This document shows positions 8,343-18,950 of a stretch of 64,000 nt of DNA, in pieces; position 1 is the first letter of the stretch, and each line of letters starts with the position of its first letter. The position numbers were made by a program, and so were the translations under genes. The DNA is taken from contig CP094668.1 of assembly GCA_022836915.1 (NCBI GenBank), forward strand, positions 4,340,001-4,404,000, written 5' to 3'. The notes under the pieces are model-generated. The model was not told the DNA's origin and searched no databases. It was given only the letters and a program-made list of their open reading frames with translations. The DNA comes from Paenibacillus sp. OVF10. Lineage in GTDB: Bacteria > Bacillota > Bacilli > Paenibacillales > Paenibacillaceae.

Positions 8343-9136
8343 TTAGACGGTAGGGATCGTTCCCCCATCTATGACATATTCACTACCTGTAATAGATGCT
8401 GCTCGGTCTGAGACCAGAAATGCGACCAGCTCAGCGACTTCTTCAGGAAATCCTGGCCGGCCAATTGGAATACCTCCGAGTGAAGTCATAAGTTGTTCGA
8501 GCGCACTTTCTCGACTTCCGGTTTCCGTTGCGATCCGATCAATTAATGCGTCAGCTGCTGCTGTCTGAATAAATCCGGGAGACAATGTATTGATGCGAAT
8601 TCCTTGAGGGAAAATTCATTCGATAATCCCTTGCTATAATTAGTCAGCGCGGCTTTTGCAGATGCATAAGCCAGTGTAGTTTCATATAAAGGCAAACGTC
8701 TCTGGATGGAAGTGAAATGAAGAATAACGCCTGAATTATTCTCTAACATAAGTGGAATTAAGCCACGATCAAGTCGAACTGCTGCGAGTAAATTCCAATT
8801 TAATGTATGAAGCCAATCCTCATCACTCAATACAAGTGCGCCTCCTGGTGGTGTCGTTGATCCACCTACGCAATGGACAATAATATCGATACCTCCAAGT
8901 TGCTCTTTTACTGCTGTAATTATTTGCTCTACACCTTCAGGTGTGGCGACATCTGCTTGCACAAATTTGACCGAATTGGGCAAGTCAGTAGATAGAGAAC
9001 GGGCAGTAGAAAGGACTGTAGCTCCGCCTTTTGCAAGTCTTTTTACAACTGCTTGTCCCATTCCCTTTGTTCCTCCGGTTACAAGCACCTTTTTACCTTC
9101 AAATTCTGATACAGAGAACTCAAATTCTTTATGCAT
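8343..9136 (-). CDS. SDR-family oxidoreductase (frame broken once)
   Basis: Short-chain dehydrogenase of 264 residues after restoring one G (C on the coding strand) in the run at 8608-8610. Classical SDR motifs are present: TGGTKGMGQAVV for NAD(P) binding, the catalytic Ser in FTSIQRR, YASAKAAL with Tyr and Lys, and the C-terminal SPGFIQT and ITGSEYVIDGG. AGGAGGA precedes ATG 9136. It shares a transcript with the SnoaL-like gene and is divergent from a LysR gene, its likely regulator. The cofactor is probably NADP but the substrate is unknown. Confidence 0.9.
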
Positions 9137-9312
9137 AACTATTCCTCCTAGTGATGGTATACAATGATTAATTTGAAAGTGCTCTGTCTCTAAACCTTAA
9201 TGTGTTGTTCGAGAGGAGCTAGAACTAATACTACACTTGCTACTTTCATAACGTCCAATTTATTATAATAATAAAAATGATGAATATTATTAATATAGAA
9301 AGGGGTGTTTTA

Positions 9313-10193
9313 ATGGAACTTACACAATTGGAATACTTTATGACCGTTGCACGACTTGAACATATGACCTTAGCCTCCAAAAACTAGGTATTACTCAGCC
9401 AGCGTTAAGTCATGCAATTGCCAAGCTTGAAAACGAGATAGGCGCTCCTTTATTTGAGCGAAATGGACGAAATATTAAGCTGAACCGAAACGGTACTATG
9501 TTCTCTAAATGGATTGGTAGGGCCCTACACAATATTGAAAATGGTCTAAAAGAAATCGAAGAGTGGTCCAATCCGGATACTGGTGTGATTACGTTGTCAT
9601 ATCTAAACATTCTCGGTGTTGAATTGATCCCTAGCCTAATTCGAAGTTATCAATTGAAGTATCCCAAAGTTCGGTTCGAATTGACACAAGGGAACTTAGG
9701 AGATATTGATGCACATCTGGAGCAAGGATTTTCGGATATTATGATTACATCGAGGGAATCTACTTTGAATAATCATCACTGGAAGACGATTCAGAATGTT
9801 CCTTTATACATTGTTGTTCCCTCCAAACATCGTTATGCAGATTGTAGCGCTCTTAGTTTGACAGAGCTGTCTGGCGAGCCATTTATTGGATTGAAAAACA
9901 ACTGTGGATTAAAAGCAACGATTATATCCCGGTTCCGACATACCGGATTTTTTCTTGCTTCGGCTTATGAAGCGGAGGATCTGATCACTGTAGCCGGTTT
10001 TATAAAGTCGGGTCTAGGTGTATCAGTACTGCCTAAGACGCTGGGGTTGATGTTAGATGAATTGGTCTGGATCCCTATCATTGATGAAGGATGGTACTGG
10101 GAAATAGGATTAAAGTGGAGAGATGATCATAATATTTCCCCAGCAGCGAAGAGGTTTATTGAATATGTGGATACTTTACATCAAGGAGAATGA
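9313..10193 (+). CDS. LysR-family transcriptional regulator (frame broken once)
   Basis: A 293-residue LysR protein after restoring one A in the run at 9379-9383, inside the N-terminal HTH (MELTQLEYFMTVARLEHMTLASKKLGITQPALSHAIAKLE). The effector domain follows (about residues 90-290), with the typical VPLYIVVPSKH and GLGVSVLPK stretches. It is divergent from the SDR/SnoaL pair, and the AT-rich 9137-9312 gap with several ATTAT repeats would hold its operator. It resembles the YofA/GltC-like group by general appearance only. Confidence 0.87.
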
Positions 10194-10273
10194 CCGCCAA
10201 ATTTTTAGTTTTGAAAAGAAATTCTGAGAAAACAATCATACTTTATTGTATTTGAACACAAGGAAAAAACCCT

Positions 10274-10385
10274 TTTACAATCATTGTCAGTACGTTATAA
10301 TACAATCACCAGGTAGATTACCCAACAAAAAAGTGAAATATTGTAATATCTAGTCACACTCGGCTCATCATAGTTCTTTGAGCCG
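10274..10385 (+). promoter_or_regulatory. Promoter and leader hairpin of the small peptide gene
   Basis: TTTACA (10274-10279), a 16-base spacer and a perfect TATAAT (10296-10301) form a good housekeeping-type promoter. The leader then carries a hairpin, CGGCTCA (10361-10367) with TGAGCCG (10379-10385), ahead of the GGAGG ribosome binding site. There is no T-run after it, so it is not an obvious terminator. Confidence 0.6.
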
Positions 10386-10419
10386 CTTATCACAACATAA
10401 TAGATACGGAGGTATGGTT

Positions 10420-10569
10420 ATGGTCAAGAAGAAAATTTCCACAGCCCTCAGCGCAGCTTTAATTGTTTCTATGCTGGCTACTGGCCTAATAGTCACTATC
10501 CAAGGTAACACAACGTTAGAGGTAGCGAAGTCAGCAGGGGATAAAAAGGTTGAAGTTGTTAAAGCATAA
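10420..10569 (+). CDS. Small exported peptide, Phr-like in design
   Basis: A 49-residue product with a basic N-terminus (MVKKK), a hydrophobic stretch (TALSAALIVSMLATGLIV) and a short hydrophilic tail ending DKKVEVVKA. This is the layout of a secreted pre-peptide such as Phr pheromones of Rap/RNPP systems. ATG 10420 lies 7 bases after GGAGG; ATG 10414 is too close. It has its own promoter and terminator. No Rap-type TPR regulator is adjacent, so signalling function is a guess based on size and charge pattern. Confidence 0.6.
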   Translation: MVKKKISTALSAALIVSMLATGLIVTIQGNTTLEVAKSAGDKKVEVVKA

Positions 10570-10622
10570 GCGAGACGTTAATTTATTTAGAGCATGTCAA
10601 AAGACAAGAGCATATTCCTATT

Positions 10623-10648
10623 AAAGTCGCTATTTTAGCGACTTTTTT
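10623..10648 (+). terminator. Rho-independent terminator of the peptide gene
   Basis: AAAGTCGCTA (10623-10632) pairs with TAGCGACTTT (10636-10645), with a TTT loop and a T-run to 10648. Confidence 0.9.
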
Positions 10649-10964
10649 GTTTTATCGGTAAAATTGAGATTAATACTAACGATATTTTGTTGAACAAGTA
10701 AAGAGAAGTTTAGATATAAACATTTTTACATTTGTAAACCATTAGGTTTAAAGCATTAAAAAAATGATTAGATCAACTTAAATTAAAAATTGTTATTTTC
10801 TATAATCAGTCATAAATTGTGCAAATGTAAACTAAAACAGATATATACATAAAAAATATTGTTCATTTATACAAAAATACTTTGACAAATGAAAACAGGT
10901 GGCTTATTTTGTTAATAAGGAATGCATATTACTTCTTTTAGATTATAAATAGCCTTAAGGGAGC
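10649..10964 (+). promoter_or_regulatory. AT-rich intergenic region with GH32 promoter
   Basis: About 315 very AT-rich bases without a gene. TTGACA at 10882-10887, a 17-base spacer and TATTTT at 10905-10910 make a credible promoter for the following fructan hydrolase. AAGGGAG at 10957-10963 is the nearest ribosome binding site. Confidence 0.5.
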
Positions 10965-12547
10965 GTGAATAAAATTAAAAAGTACATCTATCAGGTGAAA
11001 ATAGTAACAGCAAAGGTCCTGAAAACTTTATTTATAAAAATGAATACAGACCACAAATACATTATTCCCCTAAGGGAAACTGGATTAACGATCCTAACGG
11101 AATGGTGTATTACGAAGGAGAGTATCACCTTTTCTACCAGTATACTCCTCATGATACGCAGCCTGACTTCGACAGAATGCATTGGGGGCATGCAGTAAGT
11201 AATGATTTAGTACATTGGGATGAACTTACACCAGCCATCTCACCTGGGGAAGATGGAGCGATCTTTTCCGGAAGTGCGGTAGTCGATAAGAACAATACAA
11301 GCGGATTCTTCAACGAAGCAGGATCAGGATTGGTTGCAATTTATACCAATAATGGTAACAGCGCTCAACCCGGTAAACCGCAGGTTCAAAGCATCGCTTA
11401 CAGCAAGGACAAAGGTAGAACCTGGACAAAATATGAAGGTAACCCTGTTTTATTCCCCATGGAGACGCTAGACTTTCGAGACCCAAAGGTATTCTGGCAT
11501 GAAGAATCTTCAAACTGGGTAATGGTTCTTGCTGTAAGCGATCGTGTAGAATTTTACACATCTTCGAATCTTAAGGATTGGTCTTTTGCAAGCGGTTTCG
11601 GTTCTGATATTCCGGGCATCCATCGTGGAATATTTGAATGTCCTGATGTTTTTAAACTCCAAGTGGATGAGGACCCTAATACCACTAAATGGATTCTGAC
11701 ACTAAGTGTCGGAGATAGAAATGGCGTAAATCCAAACGATTCAGAACCACCCGCAGGCGGTTCTGGCATGATGTATTTTATAGGTCACTTTGATGGTAAG
11801 GTTTTTACACTAGATGAACCATTGGAATCATTCGATACAATCCAATGGATAGATTACGGATCTGACTTTTACGCGGCCGTGACTTGGGATGGTATCCCGA
11901 ATGAGGATGGGCGAAAGATTTGGGTCGGCTGGATGAATAATTGGCGTTATGCTTCCACTCTTCCTTCTAAAGAATGGCGTGGCCATATGTCAATCCCACG
12001 AGAGATTCAGCTTAGGACGTATTCGGAAGGACTTCGCTTAATTCAAGCACCCATAACTGAGTTAAATCAACTTAGAAGATCAATTCTGTCTCTACAAGAC
12101 ATTACGATTAAACCAGATATGAACGTTTTGTCTGCTATTTCTGCTGCAAAGATGGAAATTATTGCGGAATTTGAAATCGGTAATGCAATAGAATTTGGGT
12201 TCAAGGTGCGAAAGTCTTCCTCTTCCAACCAGGAGACAGTCATCGGATATAATGTCTTGAATGAGGAGTTGTTCGTCGATCGGACGAAGTCAAACACCGT
12301 TGATTTTCATCCCGATTTTGGTGCAAAACACAAGGCCCCCATGAAGCCACAGCATAAACGGATACAGTTGAGCATCTATGTTGATTGGTCAAGTGTAGAG
12401 ATCTTTGGCAACAATGGAACAACTATCATTTCAGACACGATTTTCCCCGACTTGGGAAGTAGAGGACTAGAACTCTATGCCATTGGCGGAGAACTAAAGG
12501 TCGTGTCGCTTCAAATCAATGATCTCGTAAGCATTTGGGAAAATTAG
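10965..12547 (+). CDS. GH32 fructan hydrolase without signal peptide (frame broken near start)
   Basis: About 527 residues after adding one A to the run at 10977-10981. The three GH32 signatures are present: WINDPNG with nucleophile Asp43, FRDPKV with Asp173, and ECPD with acid/base Glu225. The five-bladed propeller is followed by the usual beta-sandwich domain (from about residue 360), ending VSLQINDLVSIWEN. It probably removes fructose from levan or inulin oligosaccharides, or from sucrose. No signal peptide is visible, but the true start is uncertain: GTG 10965 is only 1 base from AAGGGAG. It precedes a secreted GH32 gene by 136 bases. Confidence 0.85.
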
Positions 12548-12683
12548 AGTGTTTAGACTTTAGCATTGGCTGGATTCGACATAATGGCTACTGCGCGGTT
12601 TTGGGCAACCGAACTGAACTGGGTGTCCAAAACCAATTAAATTTGAACCGACTTTGCAATACTATTAGAAAAGAGGGTATGGA

Positions 12684-15600
12684 ATGAACGATAAATCTAA
12701 ATATGCAATATGTCTTCTGATGGCAACGGGATTAGCTCTGACTTCAAACGGTATTTTTACATCTAACTCAATCGCGGCTAGTGCTGTGCTCGCTGATCAG
12801 GAAACAAATAAACAGGCAAAGGAGGAGCTTGATATTTTTGAAAGCGCATCCAAATCAAACACCAATCTGATAGGCTGGCAAGTGAAAGGAAAAGGGGGAT
12901 TAGAGGATACTTCAGAAGGAATCTTGCTTACTTCGCACCCTAAAGAAAATGTAATGGCCATCTCAGAGACAGTGTCCGATGATTTTATCTATGAAGCTGA
13001 TGTCATGATCAGGGATACGAAGGCAGACGCCACATTGTTGTTTCGTTCTAATGAGGATGGCTTTAACTCGTACATGCTGCAAATCGTTCCGGAAGCAGGT
13101 CTGATCCGGTTAAGAGATGCAACAAATGGAGATGGGAAATTAAAGGAGGAGCGTAAAGTTTCTGTTGAAATGGGGCAAATCTATCATCTCAAAGTGAAGG
13201 CAGTGGGTTCCTCGCTAAAAGTATATTGGGGCAATCAATATAAACCATTAATTGATGTTCAAGACATTTCGTATCAAAGCGGTAAGCTTGGACTCCATGT
13301 ATGGGATGGATCCGCCTTGTTTTCGAACATCATGGTGAGCGATCTGAAAGGTAATTTGGGTACGGTGCTTTCTAGCAAGGGAAAATGGCAGCCTGATATC
13401 AACGGCAAAAGAGGGATAGTAGAACAGGAGAGCAAAGCACAGCAAATCTATAATAAAGAGGCGACTGATATGGTCTATGAAGGGAATATTACCCTTCGTC
13501 CTGATTCTATTGCAGCTCTCACATTTCGGTCTTCAACCGATGGAGCTGAAGGATATGAAGCTACTCTTACGAAGGAAGGAGATCAGGTCCGTGTAAGTTT
13601 AACGAATACAAAAGGAACAGTAATTGCAAGTTCGCAACGTACTTATCCGAGTCAGATGGGAGCCAAACATCATGTGGAAATTAAGGCAAAGGGAGATCGA
13701 ATTCAGGTCTTCCTGGACGGATACACTACGGCCGCGATTGACGTGAAAGATACAACCTACAGGAGTGGAAGTACCGGAATCGTCGTAAAAAAGGGGACGG
13801 CTTACTTCCAGGATACTTATGTGACGGAACTGAGCCAATATTACAATGAGATATATCGTCCACAATATCACTACACGCCAATACGTGGTTCAGCGAGTGA
13901 TCCGAATGGACTTGTCTACTTCGAAGGAGAATATCATCTCTTCCATCAGGATGGAGGAACATGGGCGCATGCTGTAAGTAAAGATATGCTGAACTGGAAA
14001 CGGCTTCCGATTGCACTTCCCTGGAATGATCACGGACATGTCTGGTCTGGGTCGGCTGTTGCGGATATGACAAATGCATCTGGTTTATTCGGAGATTCAG
14101 GAGGCAAGGGCCTTATTGCATACTACACTTCCTTTAATCCGGATAGGCCGAATGGGAACCAGCGTATAGGTCTGGCTTACAGTAAAGACCAAGGTCGTAC
14201 TTGGGAGTATTCGAAGGAACGCCCGATTGTGATCGAGAACCCAGGTAAGAGCGGAAATGAAGTTGGGAATTGGGATTTCCGAGATCCGAAAGTGATCCGT
14301 GATGATGAGAATAACCGATGGGTTATGGTTGTGTCCGGAGGAGATCATATTCGTTTCTACACGTCAACAAATTTACTTGACTGGACATTGACAGATAATT
14401 GGGGATATGGGGATTACGTCCGCGGAGGCGTATGGGAATGCCCTGATTTGTTCCAGCTTCCGGTAGACGGAACGTCACAGAAAAAGTGGGTTATGATGAT
14501 CAGTACAGGAGCGAATCCCAAAACAGGCGGATCAGATGCCGAGTATTTTATCGGTCATTTAACAGCTGATGGTAAATTCGTGAACGATAATCCGGCGGGT
14601 AAGGTGTTAAGAACAGATTTTGGTAAAGAATTTTACGCTTCGATGTCTTTTGCTAACATGCCTGATCATCGCACAGTGATGATGGCGTGGATGACGAATT
14701 GGGATTATCCGTTCGCTTTCCCAACGTCCAATTGGAAAGGTGAACTAACCATTCCGAGAGAAGTATCATTGGTAACAACCGAAGATGGAATTCGAATGGT
14801 GCAAAGTCCAATCAAAGAATTGGAATCACTGCGTAAACCTTTGTATTCTGCTTCCAACAAGTCGGTGAGTCCTTCTTCCGGGAATCTGCTAAAAGGTATT
14901 ATTTCAGGCGCTTACGAAATTGAAGCTGAAATTGAAATCCCTGAAACCAGCACAGTGACCGAGTTTGGCTTTAACATTCGTGAGGGTGCAAATCAGAAGA
15001 CGGTCGTGGGTTATAAGGCAAGCGATAGTCGTATGTTTGTGGACCGAACTGCATCCGGTGAAACAGATTTTTCTAACCTTTTCAGTAAGAAACATGAAGC
15101 GCCTACGCAAATGGAGAATAATCGGATCAAGATGCGTATTCTTGTGGATGAGTCTTCTGTTGAAGCCTTTGGTAACGACGGTAAAGTCGTCTTTTCAGAT
15201 GTTATATTTCCGGATCCTGCTAGTAGAGCGATGAGTTTTTACGTAAAAGGCGGGAATGTGAATGTTGTTTCCTTGAAAGTGCATCAACTTCAATCTGTCT
15301 GGAATGCGGACATTCCTTCAAAAGTTCAAATAAAGATGGATACGAGCGTTCGGGAACTGGGGGTAGGCGAGTCGGATACACTGCAGGCGATGGTCGAGTA
15401 CGGACCAGGTTTAGGCGTTCAACCGCTTAAGTGGAATTCCAGTAATAACGAAGTAATAACCATAGACTTGGTAGACAATTCACATGCAGTTATTAAGGCA
15501 AAAAAAGAAGGGAATCCACAGTCACTGTATCTACTCCGAATGGTAAAGCTTCCAGTAGTGTGCTCGTTAAAGTCTCAGGTGGCGAGTTCCGGACAAATCT

Positions 15601-16486
15601 GAGTGGATGGACTAAAGATCTGTCTGCTGCTTCATGGTTAGTTAGTGAATATGGGATTCGTGGTAAATATTTTAGCGATGCGAATTATATTGCCAAAGAG
15701 AAGGCTGGGAATTTTACGTATGAAGCAGACATGTTGCTCGGTGAAACAGGAGGGGCAGGTTCTATTTTGTTCAGGGCTAGCGAGGATGGTCGCAGTGGTT
15801 ATTATCTGAATCTAGACCCTAACATGAAGGCAATCCGTCTGTTCTATAAAATCAATGGAGCATTTGAAGAACGGCAGGTTCTTGCAAAAGTACCAACGTT
15901 CATTCAGCCAGGTCATACGTATAAGGTGAAAATAGAAGCGAATGGTCCGCATATTGTCGTTCACGTGGACAGCCAAAAAGTCATAGATATCATGGATGGG
16001 ACTTTTGCAGAAGGCCACTTTGGACTGAATGTATTTGGCGGCTCCGCATCTTATCAGAACGTCAATGTCAGCAACGGTGAAGCTGCAAACCTCACCAAGT
16101 CCAGCCTTGTAAATGCCGCAACGCAGAAATCCATTTACACAGCTAACCTTGTCAACGGAGAGCCGGTTACCTTGCATGATGCAAGTGCAGCTTCCATCCA
16201 GAAGTGGGTATTTGTTCCGACAGGCGACGAAGCAGGTTCGTATTCAATTCGTACTACGGCCGGTCAGACACTTGATCTGGATATAGGGCAAAACAAACTT
16301 CAGCTGTATCATTACTTAGGGTACAACAACCAGCGTTGGGTCCTTCACGAGAACAAAGACGGATCCGTTCATATTACTTCAGCTCATCATCAAAAAGCAT
16401 TAGAAGTATCGGAAGATGGGACCGAACTCTTCCTAAGTGAACTGAATCCATCACTTGATCGACAAAAATGGATATTAGCGAAATAA
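12684..16486 (+). CDS. Secreted multidomain GH32 levanase/exofructosidase (frame broken once)
   Basis: About 1267 residues when one base is restored near 15514. Order: signal peptide (1-38); two consecutive lectin/LamG-like sandwich repeats (about 45-215 and 225-390); GH32 catalytic core with SDPNG (Asp406), FRDPKV (Asp534) and ECPD (Glu585); a Big2-like Ig domain (about 890-970); a third LamG-like repeat (about 980-1145); and a ricin-B-like C-terminus with a QRWVL motif. It should act outside the cell on levan or inulin, with the extra modules holding it to polymer. Asn before the catalytic Asp is replaced by Ser, a known variant in some exo-levanases. No LPXTG anchor or SLH domain is seen. 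Confidence 0.88.
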
Positions 16487-16590
16487 TCAAGATATATCCC
16501 ATGATGGCGTATCTCATAGATATTCCAATTATATTGGTTGGGATAGACTCTAAGGGGACGACAACTGGAGGTTTTTATCAAAGCACACAC

Positions 16591-16616
16591 GGCCATCCAA
16601 CAAAGGATGGCCTTTT
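16591..16616 (+). terminator. Rho-independent terminator of the levanase gene
   Basis: GGCCATCC (16591-16598) and GGATGGCC (16605-16612) form a perfect stem followed by TTTT. Confidence 0.88.
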
Positions 16617-16940
16617 GGGTTTGAAAGACAGACTCATTATTTAAAATAGGGTGTAATCTTCAAACCACTCCCAATCTATACGTACAAAAAGATGTACTAT
16701 GTTCATTTAAATTGCCCTCTTTGCAAACGAAACGATTACGCTTAAGATTGGCTCACAACCAAATATTTTCACTCCTATAGTTAGCAAGCTAAATAATAAA
16801 CTTAAGAGGGCAAGGAGTAACGGAGCGCTGACTTCTATCCGAATCAAGAGAGTCGGAAGAAAGGGCATAAATTATTGGCTAAGGAATTAGGTGTTCTACA
16901 AGGAAAGTAAGTGAACTCGTGAAAAGGAGATCATTCAATT
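16617..16940 (+). other. Intergenic region, no gene seen
   Basis: About 320 bases between the levanase terminator and the decayed monooxygenase. I see scattered short inverted repeats (for example GATTGG, CTTAAG) but no firm riboswitch core, promoter or reading frame. AAAGGAGA at 16923-16930 is the ribosome binding site of the next reading frame. Confidence 0.4.
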
Positions 16941-17685
16941 ATGGAAGAAAGAAAGCTTAAACTAGGAGGAATTATTGATGGCGTGGAATGGAATTACACG
17001 GGTTGGAGACACCCTCATATTCCAGCAGATGCCAGTGAAAATATTGAGTATTACGTACAGAAAGCTATACAACTTGAACAGGGAAAGTTCGATCTCATCT
17101 TTTGGCAGACGTAAGTCATATCGGACCTGGCATGATCCCGCACTATCTAAGCATGTTTGAGGGTGTATCCATTCTATCTGCATTGAGTATGGTAACTCAT
17201 TCTATTGGTTTAACCGCTACGATAGCGACTTCATATGCTGATCCCTTTACGGTTGCTAGGCAAATCGCTTCCCTTAAAGAAAGCAGATCTTATGCCATGA
17301 AAAAAGAGTTTTTGGAGATTGTTGAAGGACTTTGGGACTCGTATAAAGATGATGCCTTCTCACAACCCGATCGTTGGTAGAACGGAAAAAGAAGCCCTGG
17401 AAAAGCTAAGGAAATTGAATCATGGATGCCTAAAGGTTATCGAATGCCGAAACCTGGATTGATAGGATGGCAGAGCAGGTTGCCGAACAAATCGAACATT
17501 GGTATCGAGAAGGTGTCATGGATATCTTGCTGATTAGACAAGATCATCCTGCAGGATTTAAGGACTTTATCCAATTGGTTGTTCCTATCTTGCAAAATAG
17601 AGGTATATTCCGTAAGGAATATGCGGACGACACACTTCGGGGAAATTCAGGTTTACCTTACCCAGAAAATAAATATAAGAAGTAA
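16941..17685 (+). pseudogene. Remnant of a luciferase-family FMN-dependent monooxygenase
   Basis: Pieces of an NtaA/SnaA/DszA-type flavin monooxygenase appear in correct order but with large gaps. The N-terminus reads MEERKLKLGGIIDGVEWNYTGWRHP; after a T-run slip near 17098 comes ADVSHIGPGMIPHYLS and SYADPFTVARQIASL. The expected DH.S.GRAGWN block is missing. A short EIVEGLWDSYKDDAF piece, an IVGRTEKEALEKL piece and a C-terminal MAEQVAEQIEHWYREG...YADDTLRGN piece follow. The total is about 740 bases against roughly 1300 for the family, so at least two internal deletions occurred. This is true decay, not just homopolymer error. Confidence 0.8.
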
Positions 17686-17724
17686 TAATAGGAAATTTCG
17701 TTTAACAAGGGGAGAACAGATAAA

Positions 17725-18684
17725 ATGAGCAACAGAGTATGTGAAATATTAGATATTAAAAAGCCAATTATACAAGGACCAATGTCTTGGGTTACTAATG
17801 CCGAATTTGTTGCAGCAATAAGCAATGCGGGCGGATTAGGATTTCTAGGTCCAAATGCCGGTCAGGTTGATATAACTCGCTCACCCGAAATAAGTGCGGA
17901 AAGAATGAGAACTGAAATACAAAAAACAAAATCTTTAACGAATAAGCCATTTGGAATTCCAGTGATCGTGAATCGTGATTTGGCTTACACATGGCCACTT
18001 ATAGAAACAGTAATTGACGAGAAAGTTCCTGTTGTTCTGGTGAATGATACACTGGATGAAAGGATCTTTAAACCATTAAAAGAAAACAATATTAAAATTG
18101 TTTATAGACCCCTTACGCCTACTATTGAAAATGCAAAAGCTGCAGAAAAATTTGGAATTGATGTTTATGTAGCGACTGGATTTGATGAAGGTGGTACGGT
18201 TCCAGAACGAGTTATTGGAACATTTTCGATTGTTCCAATGATTGTAGATGCTATAAATATTCCTGTAATGGCAGCTGGTGGTATTGGAGACGTTAGAGGA
18301 GTGCGTGCCGCATTTGCTTTAGGTGCTGAAGGTGTGTTTGCTGGCAGTGTCTTTATTCCGACAAAAGAAAATCCGGCAGCTCAAAATGTAAAGCAAATGA
18401 TTGTTGATGCCACAGCAGAAGACTTACAAATGTTTCGTACTTTACCAGCATACTATCGTTCTTTACCTACTAAATTGGCGAATAAACTAGTCGAAATGGA
18501 TAAACAAGGTGCCAGTCGTGAAGAAACAGCAAAATTGATGCGTGGATCAATTGGAATACGTATCGGAATGCTAGAAGGCAATACAGACGATGGCTATATC
18601 ACTGTCGGCACAGGAATCACACCAATTAAAGAGATTAGAACTGTAAAAGCAGTCATCGATGATTTAATGCAAGATTTTAAATAA
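17725..18684 (+). CDS. Nitronate monooxygenase / FabK-like flavoprotein
   Basis: An intact 319-residue protein of the NMO/2-nitropropane dioxygenase family: KPIIQGPMSWVTNAEFVAAISNAGGLGFLG at the N-terminus, FDEGG in the flavin-binding loop (about residue 153), and the phosphate-binding AAGGIGDVRGVRAAFALGAEGVFAGSVF block. It oxidises nitronates with FMN or, in FabK relatives, reduces enoyl-ACP. The lack of fab genes nearby favours the former. GGGGAGAAC precedes ATG 17725. It follows the decayed monooxygenase by 39 bases and may once have been its operon partner. Confidence 0.85.
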   Translation: MSNRVCEILDIKKPIIQGPMSWVTNAEFVAAISNAGGLGFLGPNAGQVDITRSPEISAERMRTEIQKTKSLTNKPFGIPVIVNRDLAYTWPLIETVIDEKVPVVLVNDTLDERIFKPLKENNIKIVYRPLTPTIENAKAAEKFGIDVYVATGFDEGGTVPERVIGTFSIVPMIVDAINIPVMAAGGIGDVRGVRAAFALGAEGVFAGSVFIPTKENPAAQNVKQMIVDATAEDLQMFRTLPAYYRSLPTKLANKLVEMDKQGASREETAKLMRGSIGIRIGMLEGNTDDGYITVGTGITPIKEIRTVKAVIDDLMQDFK

Positions 18685-18710
18685 TTGCCTTGATAGACTT
18701 ACCCTCACCA

Positions 18711-18742
18711 AAGCAGCCGATCATATGATCGGCTGCTTGGTT
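18711..18742 (+). terminator. Terminator hairpin of the AAGCAGC repeat family
   Basis: AAGCAGCCGATCA (18711-18723) pairs perfectly with TGATCGGCTGCTT (18726-18738). It ends the nitronate monooxygenase transcript and resembles hairpins at 40451, 41060 and 51830. Confidence 0.8.
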
Positions 18743-18950
18743 TATTATTAGTTAGAAAAACTCGATATGAAATAACTCTGACCTACTACTGAACCAATCG
18801 GACCCTCTCGATCTCATATAAAATGTTTCATTGACTATTCAAAAAGAGAAGAGTAGATTTGGCTTTATGTAAAAAGGAAATAACAATATTAATCATTTAT
18901 GAATTTCATCCATCATTATCGGAACTAAATATAAGAAAGAGGCCCGTGCT

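Noticed and set aside
13726..14079. 117-codon minus-strand frame inside the GH32 gene
   Set aside because: It lies within a conserved catalytic domain read on the plus strand, and has no ribosome binding site.
16617..16940. Possible SAM (S-box) or other riboswitch before the sulfonate-type monooxygenase remnant
   Set aside because: AATCAAGAGAG and GTCGGAAG faintly recall the S-box core, but the GGTGGAGGGA block and the closing P1 are missing.
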